Assembly (NCBI GenBank): GCA_025084515.1
Contig: JAJAGP010000940.1
Coordinates: forward strand, 124,001 to 188,000
Reading direction: 5' to 3'
DNA from: Ancistrus triradiatus
Taxonomy: Eukaryota; Chordata; Actinopteri; Siluriformes; Loricariidae
Length of the DNA stretch: 64,000 nucleotides
The position numbers were made by a program, and so were the translations under genes. The notes below the pieces were generated by a model. That model had not been told where the DNA came from and made no database searches. It worked only from the letters and a program-made list of their open reading frames with translations. Of this stretch, positions 55,866 to 64,000 are shown piece after piece (the first letter of the stretch is position 1; each line of letters starts with the position of its first letter).

Positions 55866-56744
55866 CCAAGTATAATATTTTTGTCTCATTTGTTTAACTG
55901 AGTTCTCTTTATCTACTTTTAGGACTTGTGTGAAAATCTGATGATGTTTTAGGTCATATTTATGCAGAAACTTTCAAGCACCACTGTAAACTGAATCATA
56001 GCAGAGCCTATTACACATTAAAACTTACATTAATCTACCATTGGCCATAATCATTAACACAAAGCTTATTTTAAAATAAAGTGTTGAAATGTTCATGTCA
56101 TTTAGTGAGTAATGGACTGAAAGTGAAAAGTAAAAGCAAAACACTTACTTTACTGGTGAACTCAGGGCACTAGCATAGCTGTAAGCTAAGTGCAAACTGT
56201 GTTTTGAAGGATTCAGTTTCTGTTTTACTTTTAGTTGGCTCTTATAAACTAACTTTTTTAGGACCCGTGGAGACTTGTAACTTATTATAAGAATACAGTA
56301 CTGTAGATTTAAAATTAAAGAAAACATAATAAGCAGAGCGGAGATTTTCACCGAAGAAGGGCTATTGGGAATCTGATTCACTGAATCACTGTACTGAATC
56401 ATGAATCATGAATGGTGAATGGTGAATGGTGAATCATGAATGATGAATCGAGTTTCAGCTGAAACGAGTTGCACGGCTTGAGTCTTACAAGTTTAAGCAA
56501 GTGCTTAAAGCCGAGACAAATTTTTGTAGTGAAAGTGCATAGAGAACCCAGTTTGACAAGTTCTAAGGTGGTCGAGAACCGAGGTACCGCCATATTCTAC
56601 ACCTTGTATCCAATAATATGTCTAGGTTACATTTGTAACTTAATCAAACTTGCTAGCTAAATTTGCAAACAAACAGTTGTCAATTTGCGTCTAGCACCAA
56701 AAAAACAGCTGGGAGACTCCGATCAAACTAGCAATATGGACTAT

Positions 56745-56935
56745 GGTAGCCTAGCGGTTAAGGTACTGGACTATGGACCGAAGGTCCAGGGTTCAACTCC
56801 CACCTCTGCCAAGCTGCCACTGTTGGGTCTTTGAGCAAGGCCCTTAACCCACAATTGCTTGGATTGTAAGACTGTATCAACTGTAAGTTGCTCTGGATAA
56901 GAGCGTCTGCTAAATGCTGAAATGATATTTAGTGA
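56745..56935 (+). mobile_element. S2 tRNA-derived SINE
   Basis: GGTAGCCTAGCGGTTAAGG (A-box region) and CCAGGGTTCAACTCCCACC (B box) start the unit. It continues GCTGCCACTGTTGGGTC, CAAGGCCCTTAACCCACAAT and GGATAAGAGCGTCTGCTAAA. A good + strand copy. Confidence 0.85.
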
Positions 56936-57887
56936 ATAAAAGCATGTCATGAGCACAGTGTGGTTAATGTTGTTTCTGAAAAAAAATTCTTTTTTTTTAA
57001 ATTACTCAGCTGCCCAGTTAAAGAGGTACCTTCAAGAAGGCAGCTATTACATTTCCCTCTGACCTGCCCCCTCCTTTTGTTCTCATTAGTGAGTTGTTGG
57101 AGCACTTCCCCTGATTTAAAGGGTGAAGTGCCACGTCAAGCTGTGCAGAAAGCCCTTTTCCCTCAGTGCAACACATTTATACAAACACGAGATGCTTCTG
57201 AGCCGAGCCTCCCAGCAGCAGCTTATCTCCTGGGCTCATAGACAAGGAAGAGAAAGAGAATTAGCTTGTATGAGCCCCATGTTTCGTCTAGAGGAACCGC
57301 AGGAAATCTGAACAAGGTCGGTTTAGATCGGTGAGAAAGCAATCAAATAAATCATTCATTCACACGTTTCCGATTGAGTAAGTAAATCTTGATTTAATTT
57401 TCTCCCACAGTTTTTCCATGGGACATGTGATCATAAAGGCTTATGTCACACTTTTTATATGATGAATGAGAAATGATGCTAAGTCATAAAAATACATTTT
57501 CCAGACATTACCAACGCACCTTGGAAACGTACCGTGGTCTAATCCATAGACTCTACCAATGTCCATCAAGGGTCAGTGCTTGGCACTGTTATTATAACGA
57601 CATTATGAATAGTTTCTCTGTGATTTAATATCTTAACAAGGCTTTACCTGCCACCGAAACATCCAGGCCTTTTCCCTTTATAAACACCCATTTTACTGCT
57701 TGTGTCTTTTCACGTCTTAATTAACCACAAAGACTGTTTTTCCAATCTTTAGCAGGGGTGTCAAGAATTCTGAAATGCCTCTCATTGTCACTTCAGTGCT
57801 ATAGCTCCCCACATAAATTTAAAATCCCAATGCTTACATACAAAACCACAATGGACCTGACACAAGGACACTGTTCCACAAGTCAAG
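56936..57887. other. Intronic sequence, no element recognised
   Basis: Unassigned, with no exon. Confidence 0.4.
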
Positions 57888-58085
57888 TCAAGTCAGCTTT
57901 TTTTCTGTAGTGGAGAACTGTCTCAAAGTAGCTTTACAATTTTATATTCTATTCTATTATCTAAGGCCAGTCCAAAATTGAGCAAGTCTAGAGTGACAAT
58001 GGCAATGAAAAACTCCCTAAACGTTTTAAGGCACAAACCTTGGGAAGACCAAGAATCAAAAAGGGACCCATTCTTCTTGATTGGC
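57888..58085 (+). mobile_element. S3 repeat fragment
   Basis: CAAGTCAAGTCAGCTTTTTTT, GAGAACTGTCTCAAAGTAGC, TCCAAAATTGAGCAAGTCTA, AAAAACTCCCTAAACG and AAAAAGGGACCCATTCTTCT. A diverged copy. Confidence 0.7.
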
Positions 58086-58439
58086 CTTGATGCTATATGT
58101 AAGAATTAAACTATGTATCTAATTAAAGTTATATAATTAATACATATATAGTAATAGATTAAGTAAACAGTCACAAGTATTGCGGATTGACTTGCATCTT
58201 TTAACACACAAGGAAGAAGCAGCACAGCTCTTCAGTATTGATAGGTGTAGTACAGGACGTACCCAACTCCCCCACTGACCTGCGCTTACATTGCACTTTT
58301 ATCTTCTGGGCCCGAGCGCGCTTATGTCGTCACGATGGGAGGTTTGGTGGTGGAGAAAAGCACACAGCACAACAGACCTCATGGTCGTGCTACTTTTAAT
58401 AGCTAAACTACCAGAGGACAGTAACTCTCTGCCTCCTCC
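58086..58439. other. Intronic sequence, no element recognised
   Basis: Unassigned. Confidence 0.4.
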
Positions 58440-58690
58440 AGTTGGCTGGGGACGAAGTGCCGCCAAGGACTTGCCGAGGACTCCAGATTCTAGAGTGACT
58501 ATGCCTATCAGACTACATAATGCCGATATGCATATTTTTACGTTATTTTATTTGAACTATTACTATAAGACTTATTTGTTTAGATAAATTAGTTTCATTC
58601 TTACATTTATCATCTAAGCCACCCAAGGAGGTTGGGTCCCTTTTTGAGTCTTGGTCCTCCCGAGATTTTGTAAAAATCTCAGTGTATGAG
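58440..58690 (-). mobile_element. S3 repeat, reverse copy
   Basis: AGTTGGCTGGGGACGAAGTG, CCGCCAAGGACTTGCC, TAATGCCGATATGCATATTT, CATCTAAGCCACCCAAGG and GGTCCCTTTTTGAGTCTTGG. Arranged as at 49600 and 63150. With the + copy at 57888 it forms an inverted pair 350 bp apart. Confidence 0.7.
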
Positions 58691-59012
58691 GCAGCTGATG
58701 TTGTGTAACAATCACACTACATGTGAGCATGCCAGAGTCCAACTGACCGGTTCTTGAGCCAAACTCTTCAAGCATGCATGAGTATGGTTCAGTGGACCAC
58801 GCCTAGGCATCTTAGTCAAAGGAACCATACATTGGGGGTCAAAGTTGCTTGGACATGGTACAGATCACCTATTGTGAGTACGCCCTAAGAAACCATAGCA
58901 CTACTCATTTCCCAGAGGGGCAGGGGACACTTTTTGGTGTCAGTGCATTTACATCTGTGTGTTATTGCCAATATTTCTAAATGTTGACAGCTGTTTTTAC
59001 ATCTTTCTACAG
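58691..59012. other. Intronic sequence upstream of exon at 59013
   Basis: No repeat is recognised. The acceptor region has a CTGTTTTTACATCTTTCTACAG-like pyrimidine tract (read from 58991). Confidence 0.5.
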
Positions 59013-59129
59013 TTTAATTTTGTGGGGAAGCTTCTGGGTCCACGGGGGAACTCATTAAAGAGGCTTCAGGAAGACACACTTACCAAAATGTCCATTCTCG
59101 GCAAGGGATCTATGAGAGACAAAGAAAAG
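59013..59129 (+). CDS. khdrbs3: khdrbs3 internal coding exon (KH core with GPRG loop)
   Basis: This 117-nt exon (39 codons, phase 0 at both ends) lies between the acceptor TTTCTACAG and the donor GTAACA. It begins FNFVGKLLGPRGNSLKRLQ and ends LGKGSMRDKEK. The GPRG tetrapeptide is the GxxG loop of the KH domain that contacts single-stranded RNA. The preceding VGKLLGP and following LKRLQ are the flanking helices. The TLTKMSILGKGSMRDK segment is typical of KHDRBS3. Compared with the mammalian protein as I remember it, EDT replaces EET and DKEK replaces DKAK; both changes are mild. The reading frame joins directly to the exons at 36558 and 62307. Intron 2 upstream is 22.3 kb and intron 3 downstream is 3.2 kb. 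Confidence 0.96.
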
Positions 59130-59399
59130 GTAACAGACTTCTTTCCTTCAAATGTCACCTTATCTTATCTTATGTACTTTGTAGTCCACTGCTTCTCTGC
59201 TGTTTCTTTTTGTCGCACTCTCTCACTTTACCTACTGTCATTTGCCCTTTCCTTCTTTTGTCTTTTATTTCTTGGATTTTGTTGCCTCTCCTTTCCATTT
59301 CAGCCCTTTACATTCACTTACCTTCACAACTTGTTCAGTCCATTTCGTTACATGTATTGTTTGTTTTGTTGTCCATTCCCCTACCTCTTATTACGAGTC
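59130..59399 (+). other. Pyrimidine-rich start of intron 3
   Basis: CT-rich on the coding strand. The CATTTCAGCCCTTTACATTC word here recurs in altered form at 60520-60560 (ATTTTCAGCCCTTGC), so the region may include a local duplication around the GC-rich block. Confidence 0.5.
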
Positions 59400-60240
59400 G
59401 TGCTGCCCCCCTTTTGTGTACGCTAGAAGGCAGCGTCGGTATGTATCTCATGTATCGTCCTGACACTCACACAGCATTCTGTTGCACAAAGGCACTGGTT
59501 TGTGTGGCATTGATTGCCAAATTTGCAACACCTGCTGGCTCAGGTGTTTAAGAACCTCCCTGAGTCCAGTGAGGTGTCGCACCATCGCTCACCATACCGG
59601 CGCTTTGAGGCGGCCTCCTCGACGTCTTTGACGTTCGCATCACAACAGTGTTTGTAGTATCTGCTTTACTTACCTCCTGCTCTCGGTGACTGCAGAAAGG
59701 CAGGGATAGTGGCTAGGCTTGCCCTTTGAGGAGGGTCAGCTATGTAGAGTCACAAGGCTCGAGGTATGCCAGGACTTTAGCTGGTCAGGACAGTGTCAGG
59801 CTCCCTTGGTCAGCAGCTCCTCGTCCTTATCGGCTCCGCAGCTTCAGAGTCGCGACCGTGACTCTTGTTGCCCTCGCCTTTTTGCAGAGTCTTTCGGGAC
59901 CTCCGGATTTCAGCTTGTCAAGTTTATATTCCTTTTTTTTTGCTTGGTTATCTTTTGTTTAATGCTCAGCGCTATCAGTGCCCTACTTGAAGCTCTATCA
60001 TTTTCAAAGTGCTTCCTGCTTTGTTTTGGGAAGGCTGCACTGAGTCCATGCCATCCCATACGCGTACTCAGGTTCCCTCCTGCGTAGCGGAGCCACGCTA
60101 TAAGCGTACCTTTGTATAAGGGCGCTGTACGCTTATGGCGCTCGCTGTTGTTTGGTTGTTTGTGTTCGTTTCTTCAGTGGATGAGTCGTGCTTTGGGTCT
60201 AAACAACGTCAACCCACGTGTTTGCCCAGGGTTCTATCCT
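59400..60240. other. GC/CpG-rich block of unknown nature in intron 3
   Basis: Composition changes sharply here: about twenty or more CpGs against few in the flanks, with text such as CACCATACCGGCGCTTTGAG and AGAGTCGCGACCGTGACTC. It ends near an imperfect hairpin, CGCTATAAGCGTAC (60096-60109) with GTACGCTTATGGCG (60127-60140). No frame has recognisable domains, and there are no splice-like ORFs joined to khdrbs3. It could be a solo LTR or another young insertion, or a CpG-rich regulatory block. Confidence 0.4.
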
Positions 60241-60879
60241 CAGCCACTGAAGCAGTTTTCTTTGTTGTTTATTTACTTACTTTTTGTGTTTTTGTTTCTT
60301 TTATTTATTTATATTTTGGTTCACAATTTCCACCTGGAGCTAACTGCATTTGGGTCCTAAAACTCGTAACACCTCTTCATCCTTTCCTTTCTATTCCCTT
60401 CTTTCCTGTCTCTTCCGTTTCCTTCCTGTTCCACTTCCTGCTCCTTCCCTTTTCATCCATCGACTTCTTTTTTCTTTCTGTTCCCCTTTCTGTTTTCTTG
60501 CATTTTGCCCCTTCTCTTGCATTTTCAGCCCTTGCTTTCTTTTTCGTCTTACATTCATTTACCTTCCTTTTTTACTCTTCACCATTTTCTTTCCTGACAC
60601 TTCACTTGTCATCCCTTCCTATTATACTACTGTTGATACATGAACAGATTTATAATGAGAGGATGAACAGTGTAGATAGCATGCTTGCAAAGTAAACACA
60701 GGTCACTGGGACACATCATCAGTAATGTATAACAATGTACCGTCCACATGCTCAAATGTGGCATTCTTCTGACAAAATACAAACTGTTCAGAGAATTATA
60801 ATACATAAAACAGTGAAAATCACAATAGTGCTTAATGTATTTATAATTAACTATAGCGCTTGTATTTAATGTAATAAAT
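60241..60879. other. Intronic pyrimidine-rich sequence
   Basis: CT-rich to about 60640, then AT-rich. The Phe/Leu/Ser-rich frames are composition artefacts. Confidence 0.45.
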
Positions 60880-61080
60880 TTTTTGTCTGTGCGTATATAG
60901 TGTTTAGGTGTACAATATAGCTCCATTAAAACATTTAATGCCTTATACAGTGTGGATTTTTGGGGACTGGAACGGATTAATTCAATTTACATTATTCCTT
61001 ATGGGAAAACTGATCTCGGTACTCATCACCCGACGTGCCTTCTGAAACGAATTAACGCAAGTTTCACTGAGGTTGACAGG
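60880..61080 (+). mobile_element. G element 3' end fragment
   Basis: ACAATATAGCTCCATTAAAA then AATGCCTTATACAGTGTGG matches 32310-32352 of G copy 1, followed by CTTATGGGAAAACTGATCTC and CGAATTAACG near the former end. Confidence 0.65.
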
Positions 61081-61554
61081 TACAGAGATGGCATCTCTAA
61101 ACTGTTATGTGTTGATGTATATGTTTGGAACTTTGTAGTCTATCGCACACACACATACACTTTGACACATTTTTGTTGCACAAGAAATCTCTATCTGTCT
61201 TCCTAAAATAACATAAGGTGTTCTCAAGTTCTGCTGTTTCTGATTACCACAGTTTGTACTTCAATATTTTGTACTTTCAATTTCATTCTCCATTTTTTGT
61301 TTAGTTTCTGGTACTAACTTACCAATATCATTATCAGTGAAGCACACAATTGCTAACTATGCTTTTACTCACATAATTAGCTTCCACTCATTATGTTAGT
61401 TTCACCTTTCTAGGATAGTTTTCCCTCAGTAGGTTAGCTTTCACTTACTAGGTCACTCAAACTCAAAAACTGTTTAACATAATTCTATCGTATAGAGATC
61501 TTTGGCTAGCATTACACAGTCATTAGCTAAAGTGTGACTCTTTAGTTTACAATA

Positions 61555-62034
61555 CAGTGGTACCTCTGACCACCTCTGAACTCAGCGAATAGGGTTGTCA
61601 TTCATTACACAGAGATTCAGTGATTCAGATTCACAATAGCTCTTGCTCGGTGAAGATCTCTGCTGTGTTTATTGTGTTTTTCTTTATTTTTACATCTACA
61701 GTACTGTATTCTTAATACAAATAAGTCCCCATGAGTCCTAAAATGGTTAGTAATTACAGCCAACTGAAAGGAAAACAGAAACTAGGAATTAGCAGCTAGC
61801 GCCCTGAGTTCACCAATAGAGTGTTTTGCTTTTATTTTTCACATTCAATCTATTAATCACTAAATTCCATGAGATTTTTCAACATTTTATTATAAAATAA
61901 GCTTTGTGTTAATGATTTTGGTCAATGTAAGTGTTGATGTTCCCATAATCCTTATGGGAAAAATTTCTCGGTACTCATTGTTTTTGGTTTTCGACAAGCC
62001 TTCTGGAACAAATTAACAACAGGAACTGAGGTAT
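61555..62034 (+). mobile_element. G element copy 3 (480 bp)
   Basis: CAGTGGTACCTCTGACCACC after TA (61553-61554). The interior AATAAGTCCCCATGAGTCC, CAGCCAACTGAAAGG and GAGTTCACCAATAGAGTG parallels copy 1, with an internal loss before the right end (AGGAACTGAGGTA). Confidence 0.75.
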
Positions 62035-62306
62035 TAAGAATCAAGAAGTATACATCTTCCATAACCCTGATGTTATGTTCTCACTGTGTATTATTAACCT
62101 ACCAGTTTTTATTATCTGTAAATTTAAAAACGTTACTGTTAACATATTAAATTAGTGACATGTCTCACTAGCATGAAAATGTAAAATCGGCTGCTATATA
62201 TTCTGGTTATGTAGTAAGATATGGATAATTGTAATATTGAAGATATAAACTTTACCCTGTACTCAAATAGCATGCTTATTTTTGCATTCATTTTTTTTTT
62301 ACTCAG
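62035..62306. other. Intronic sequence upstream of exon at 62307
   Basis: No repeat. A T10 tract precedes ACTCAG, the acceptor. Confidence 0.5.
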
Positions 62307-62453
62307 GAAGAGGAGTTGCGGAAAAGTGGCGAGTCCAAATACAATCACCTGAACGAAGACCTACATGTACTTATTGAGGTGTTTGCTCCGCCTGCCGAGG
62401 CCTACGCTCGCATGGGTCACGCCCTGGAAGAGATCAAGAAGTTCCTTATCCCA
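62307..62453 (+). CDS. khdrbs3: khdrbs3 internal coding exon (KH C-terminal half)
   Basis: This 147-nt exon (49 codons, phase 0) has a T10 polypyrimidine tract and ACTCAG acceptor, and is followed by the donor GTCAGT. It begins EEELRKSGESKYNHLNEDL and continues HVLIEVFAPPAEAYARMGH, ending EEIKKFLIP. This is the second half of the KH fold: the variable loop, the HVLIEVFAPP beta strand and the C-terminal helix. In STAR proteins QUA2 follows, so the next exon should start with an Asp-Tyr-rich QUA2 segment beyond the window. The donor is GTCAGT rather than GTRAGT, which is acceptable but weaker. Codons FLIP followed by GTCAG leave no other sensible donor. No stop codon or frameshift is seen, and the exon looks functional. 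Confidence 0.96.
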
Positions 62454-63149
62454 GTCAGTAGCTATATTTAATGTTTTAGTGTTAGTACTTTTTGTGGGGG
62501 TTTGTTCCAGACTGAATAAGTGCTTCTCCAGTTGAACTTAAAAGTATTTGTTTTTGTATTTATTCACATCTGCCTTTTATTTTATTGCAGCAAGTTCCAG
62601 GATTAGTATTATTAGTTTGGCTTAGTTTAACCTTTTTAATACTGTCTTAATTCCCCCATCATCGCTCCTCCAAATTAACTGCCTTCCTTAGAAGAACTTG
62701 ATTGTCCTATATTTGTGTAGTGGTGCTAGTTGTCAGTAGTTTAGTTCTGAAGTCATGCCTCACATTCAAGATTATTTCTAATTAAGTTTGTTTGGTATAA
62801 TCAAGAGTTCCCTCACCCCTCTGAATGTAATTGTAGATGCATAGCACTTTCTGTTAATGAGTAAAGCAGTTAGGCTTTCCACAGCGCTATTTTTTTCTTA
62901 AGTGAGCTCCTTAATTGCGTGCGGTTTTTAAAGTGTGTTTAATTTACGACTGCAGGCAAAATTAAATCAAGTCTAGATTCTAATTTTTAAAATTCACGAA
63001 CGTTGGGTCATTGTGTTTTGAGGTTATCCGGTCCAGTTAGTGTCTCAGCTGGTGCTGGTGTCAGAGCAAATGCTGGTGTTAGGGTTGTAGTATTTGCGGG
63101 TGTGGGTGTTAGAACTTGTGCAAGAGTATTTTTATTCTAGCACAGAATA

Positions 63150-63575
63150 ATAATTATTCTCCAGCCTCACCGTACCCGGGCCACACCAGAGGGCAGTAAC
63201 TCTCTCTTTCCTCCGATTGGCTGGGTATGACGTGCCGCCAAGGACTTCCCTGCCGATCTAAATGTGACTCTGTATATCGGACTAAATAATGCTGATATTT
63301 TTTACGTTATAACTATTACTATAGACCTATTTGACTAGATACATTTCTTTCATTCCTACATATGTAATCTGTGCCACCCAAGGAGTCTTGGTTCTCCCAA
63401 GGTTTCTTCCTCATAACAGTTAGGGAGTTTTTCCTTGCCACTGTTGCTCTAGGCTTGCTCAATTTGGGATTGGCCCTAGATATGAGAAGATGATCTAAAA
63501 TTGTAAAGTTGCTTTGAAAGAATGCTCCATTGTAAAGCACTATAAATAAATCTGACTTGGCTTGGCTTGACTATT
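63150..63575 (-). mobile_element. S3 repeat, reverse copy
   Basis: GGCCACACCAGAGGGCAGTA, TGACGTGCCGCCAAGGACTT, ATAATGCTGATATTTTT, GGTTTCTTCCTCATAACAGT, CTAGGCTTGCTCAATTTGGG and ATAAATAAATCTGACTTGGC. The longest S3 copy in the window. Confidence 0.78.
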
Positions 63576-63757
63576 GTATGCTTCTATCTCAGTTTATTCT
63601 CAGTTGGTGTTGGTTTCAGAACCAATGCTGGTGTTATAATCAGTGCTGTTACCAGAATGGTACCAGTTGTAGTGTCTCAATTGGGGCTGGTATCCCAGTC
63701 CGTGTTGGTTTCAGAGCCAGTGCTTGTGTTGGAACTGGTGCTCTTGTCTCAGTCTGT

Positions 63758-63935
63758 GTTGTAGCCTAGCGGTTAAGGTACTGGACTATGAACCAAAAGG
63801 TCCAGGGGTCAAATCCCAAGCTGCCACTGTTGGGTCCTGAGCAAGGCCCTTAACCCACAATTGATTGGATTGTAAGATTCTATCAATTGTAAGTCGCTCT
63901 GTATAAGGGCGTCTGCTAAATGTTGTAAATGTGTT
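63758..63935 (+). mobile_element. S2 tRNA-derived SINE
   Basis: TGTAGCCTAGCGGTTAAGGT (A box region), CCAGGGGTCAAATCCC (B box) and the tail GTATAAGGGCGTCTGCTAAA. A + copy closely similar to that at 56745. Confidence 0.85.
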
Positions 63936-64000
63936 GGTTTCGGATCTCATAGTATTGTTTTATCTGGTATCTCAGTCAGTGTTGGTGTCTGAGTCATTGC

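Larger units (their letters stand above)
54708..55986 (+). mobile_element. Tc1-A copy inserted in a G element, with assembly gap
   Basis: The left end CAGTCGTGCTTGAAACTTTG follows TA (54706-54707). The right end CTTTCAAGCACCACTG precedes TA (55987-55988). Transposase on + strand. The right arm is short: AATAAATAACCAAGTATAAT follows the coding end, and TTTATGCAGAAACTTTCAAG shows a further 25-bp loss. The unsequenced gap lies in the coding region. Confidence 0.93.
54442..56592 (-). mobile_element. G element copy 2, split by Tc1-A
   Basis: The left end CAGTGGTACCTCAGTTTTTG and right end GAGAACCGAGGTACCGC are the two G ends. The halves 54442-54707 and 55987-56592 together match the reverse of copy 1 (31642-32455): CAAATCCATCATAAGTTACA left of the insertion and TTATTTTAAAATAAAGTGTTG right of it. 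Length without the insert is about 872 bp. A TGAATGGTGAATGGTGAAT run at 56408 is a copy-specific expansion. Confidence 0.8.
36677..59012 (+). other. khdrbs3: khdrbs3 intron 2
   Basis: This 22,336-bp intron is bounded by GTGAGT and TTTCTACAG, between two exons whose frames join in phase 0. It holds a (CA)20 tract at its start, a pogo-like remnant, a LINE piece, two Tc1-A copies (one nested in another transposon and containing an assembly gap), two Tc1-C copies, several SINEs and a GC-rich unique stretch near 50.1 kb. Confidence 0.9.
59130..62306 (+). other. khdrbs3: khdrbs3 intron 3
   Basis: This 3,177-bp intron runs from donor GTAACA to acceptor ACTCAG. It contains a pyrimidine-rich first part, an unexplained GC/CpG-rich block (about 59400-60240), and two pieces of the G-type DNA transposon near 60.9 and 61.6 kb. 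Confidence 0.9.
62454..64000 (+). other. khdrbs3: khdrbs3 intron 4 (5' part)
   Basis: The intron runs from donor GTCAGT to the window edge. The stretch 62454-63030 shows no recognisable element. After that a GT-rich degenerate minisatellite alternates with an S3 repeat copy (63150-63575) and a tRNA-derived SINE (63758-63935). Confidence 0.85.
63040..64000 (+). repeat. Degenerate GT-rich minisatellite, interrupted by two elements
   Basis: Units around GGTGTTGGTGTCAGAGCC (18 bp, strongly drifted) occur at 63040-63130, 63600-63757 and 63936-64000, continuing to the edge. An S3 copy and an S2 SINE sit between the three segments. Confidence 0.7.

Noticed and set aside
56745..56820. Genuine tRNA gene
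   Set aside because: A and B box words are present, but the sequence does not fold into a full cloverleaf by eye and is followed by the S2 SINE tail.
60135..60695. 186-codon frame in intron 3
   Set aside because: Hydrophobic Phe/Leu/Ser-rich from CT-rich DNA. No acceptor or donor links it to khdrbs3.

Overview
The window is vertebrate, almost certainly teleost fish, nuclear DNA. It is AT-rich and intron-dominated, with long (CA)n, (TA)n and (TTTC)n microsatellites. Fish-type tRNA-derived SINEs and many decayed Tc1/mariner DNA transposons fill it. The load of Tc1-like copies would suit an ostariophysan such as a catfish, but the sequence alone does not fix the order.

Only one host gene is supported: a khdrbs3 orthologue (T-STAR/SLM-2, a STAR-family KH RNA-binding splicing regulator) on the + strand. 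Three internal coding exons are visible: 36558-36676, 59013-59129 and 62307-62453. They encode 39 + 39 + 49 codons that join in frame, with consensus splice sites, across the end of QUA1 and the whole KH core. The first coding exon and the C-terminal exons (QUA2 and the Arg/Gly/Tyr-rich tail) are not in the window. Positions 1-36557 are therefore read as the 3' part of a very large first intron. Intron 2 is 22.3 kb, intron 3 is 3.2 kb, and intron 4 runs off the right edge.

The rest is intronic. Family labels below are mine. Tc1-A (about 1.6 kb, about 210-bp terminal repeats) has copies near 4.0, 12.4, 19.8, 21.5, 23.5, 24.3, 45.0 and 54.7 kb. Tc1-B lies at 12.7-14.4 kb. Tc1-C lies at 16.2, 46.7 and 51.8 kb. 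Others are a Tc1-D element with an inner LINE piece (0.8-1.5 kb), a tandemly duplicated Tc3-like fragment (34.9-35.8 kb), a pogo-like remnant (37.3-38.0 kb) and several non-autonomous elements. Every transposase is broken by frameshifts, stops, deletions or, in one case, an assembly gap. Penelope-like and LINE fragments, three SINE or SINE-like families and several minisatellites fill in further.

Several insertions are nested, and for two of them the window also holds a related copy without the insert. A ~1-kb repeat present three times (6.3, 28.2 and 33.7 kb) ends in a long palindrome in which one base pair differs as G:C, A:T and T:A. This is the most unusual signal seen. Candidate regulatory stretches lie near 9.6, 11.5 and 50.1 kb. 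I found no second host gene, no confident RNA gene, and nothing that amounts to a new multi-gene system.
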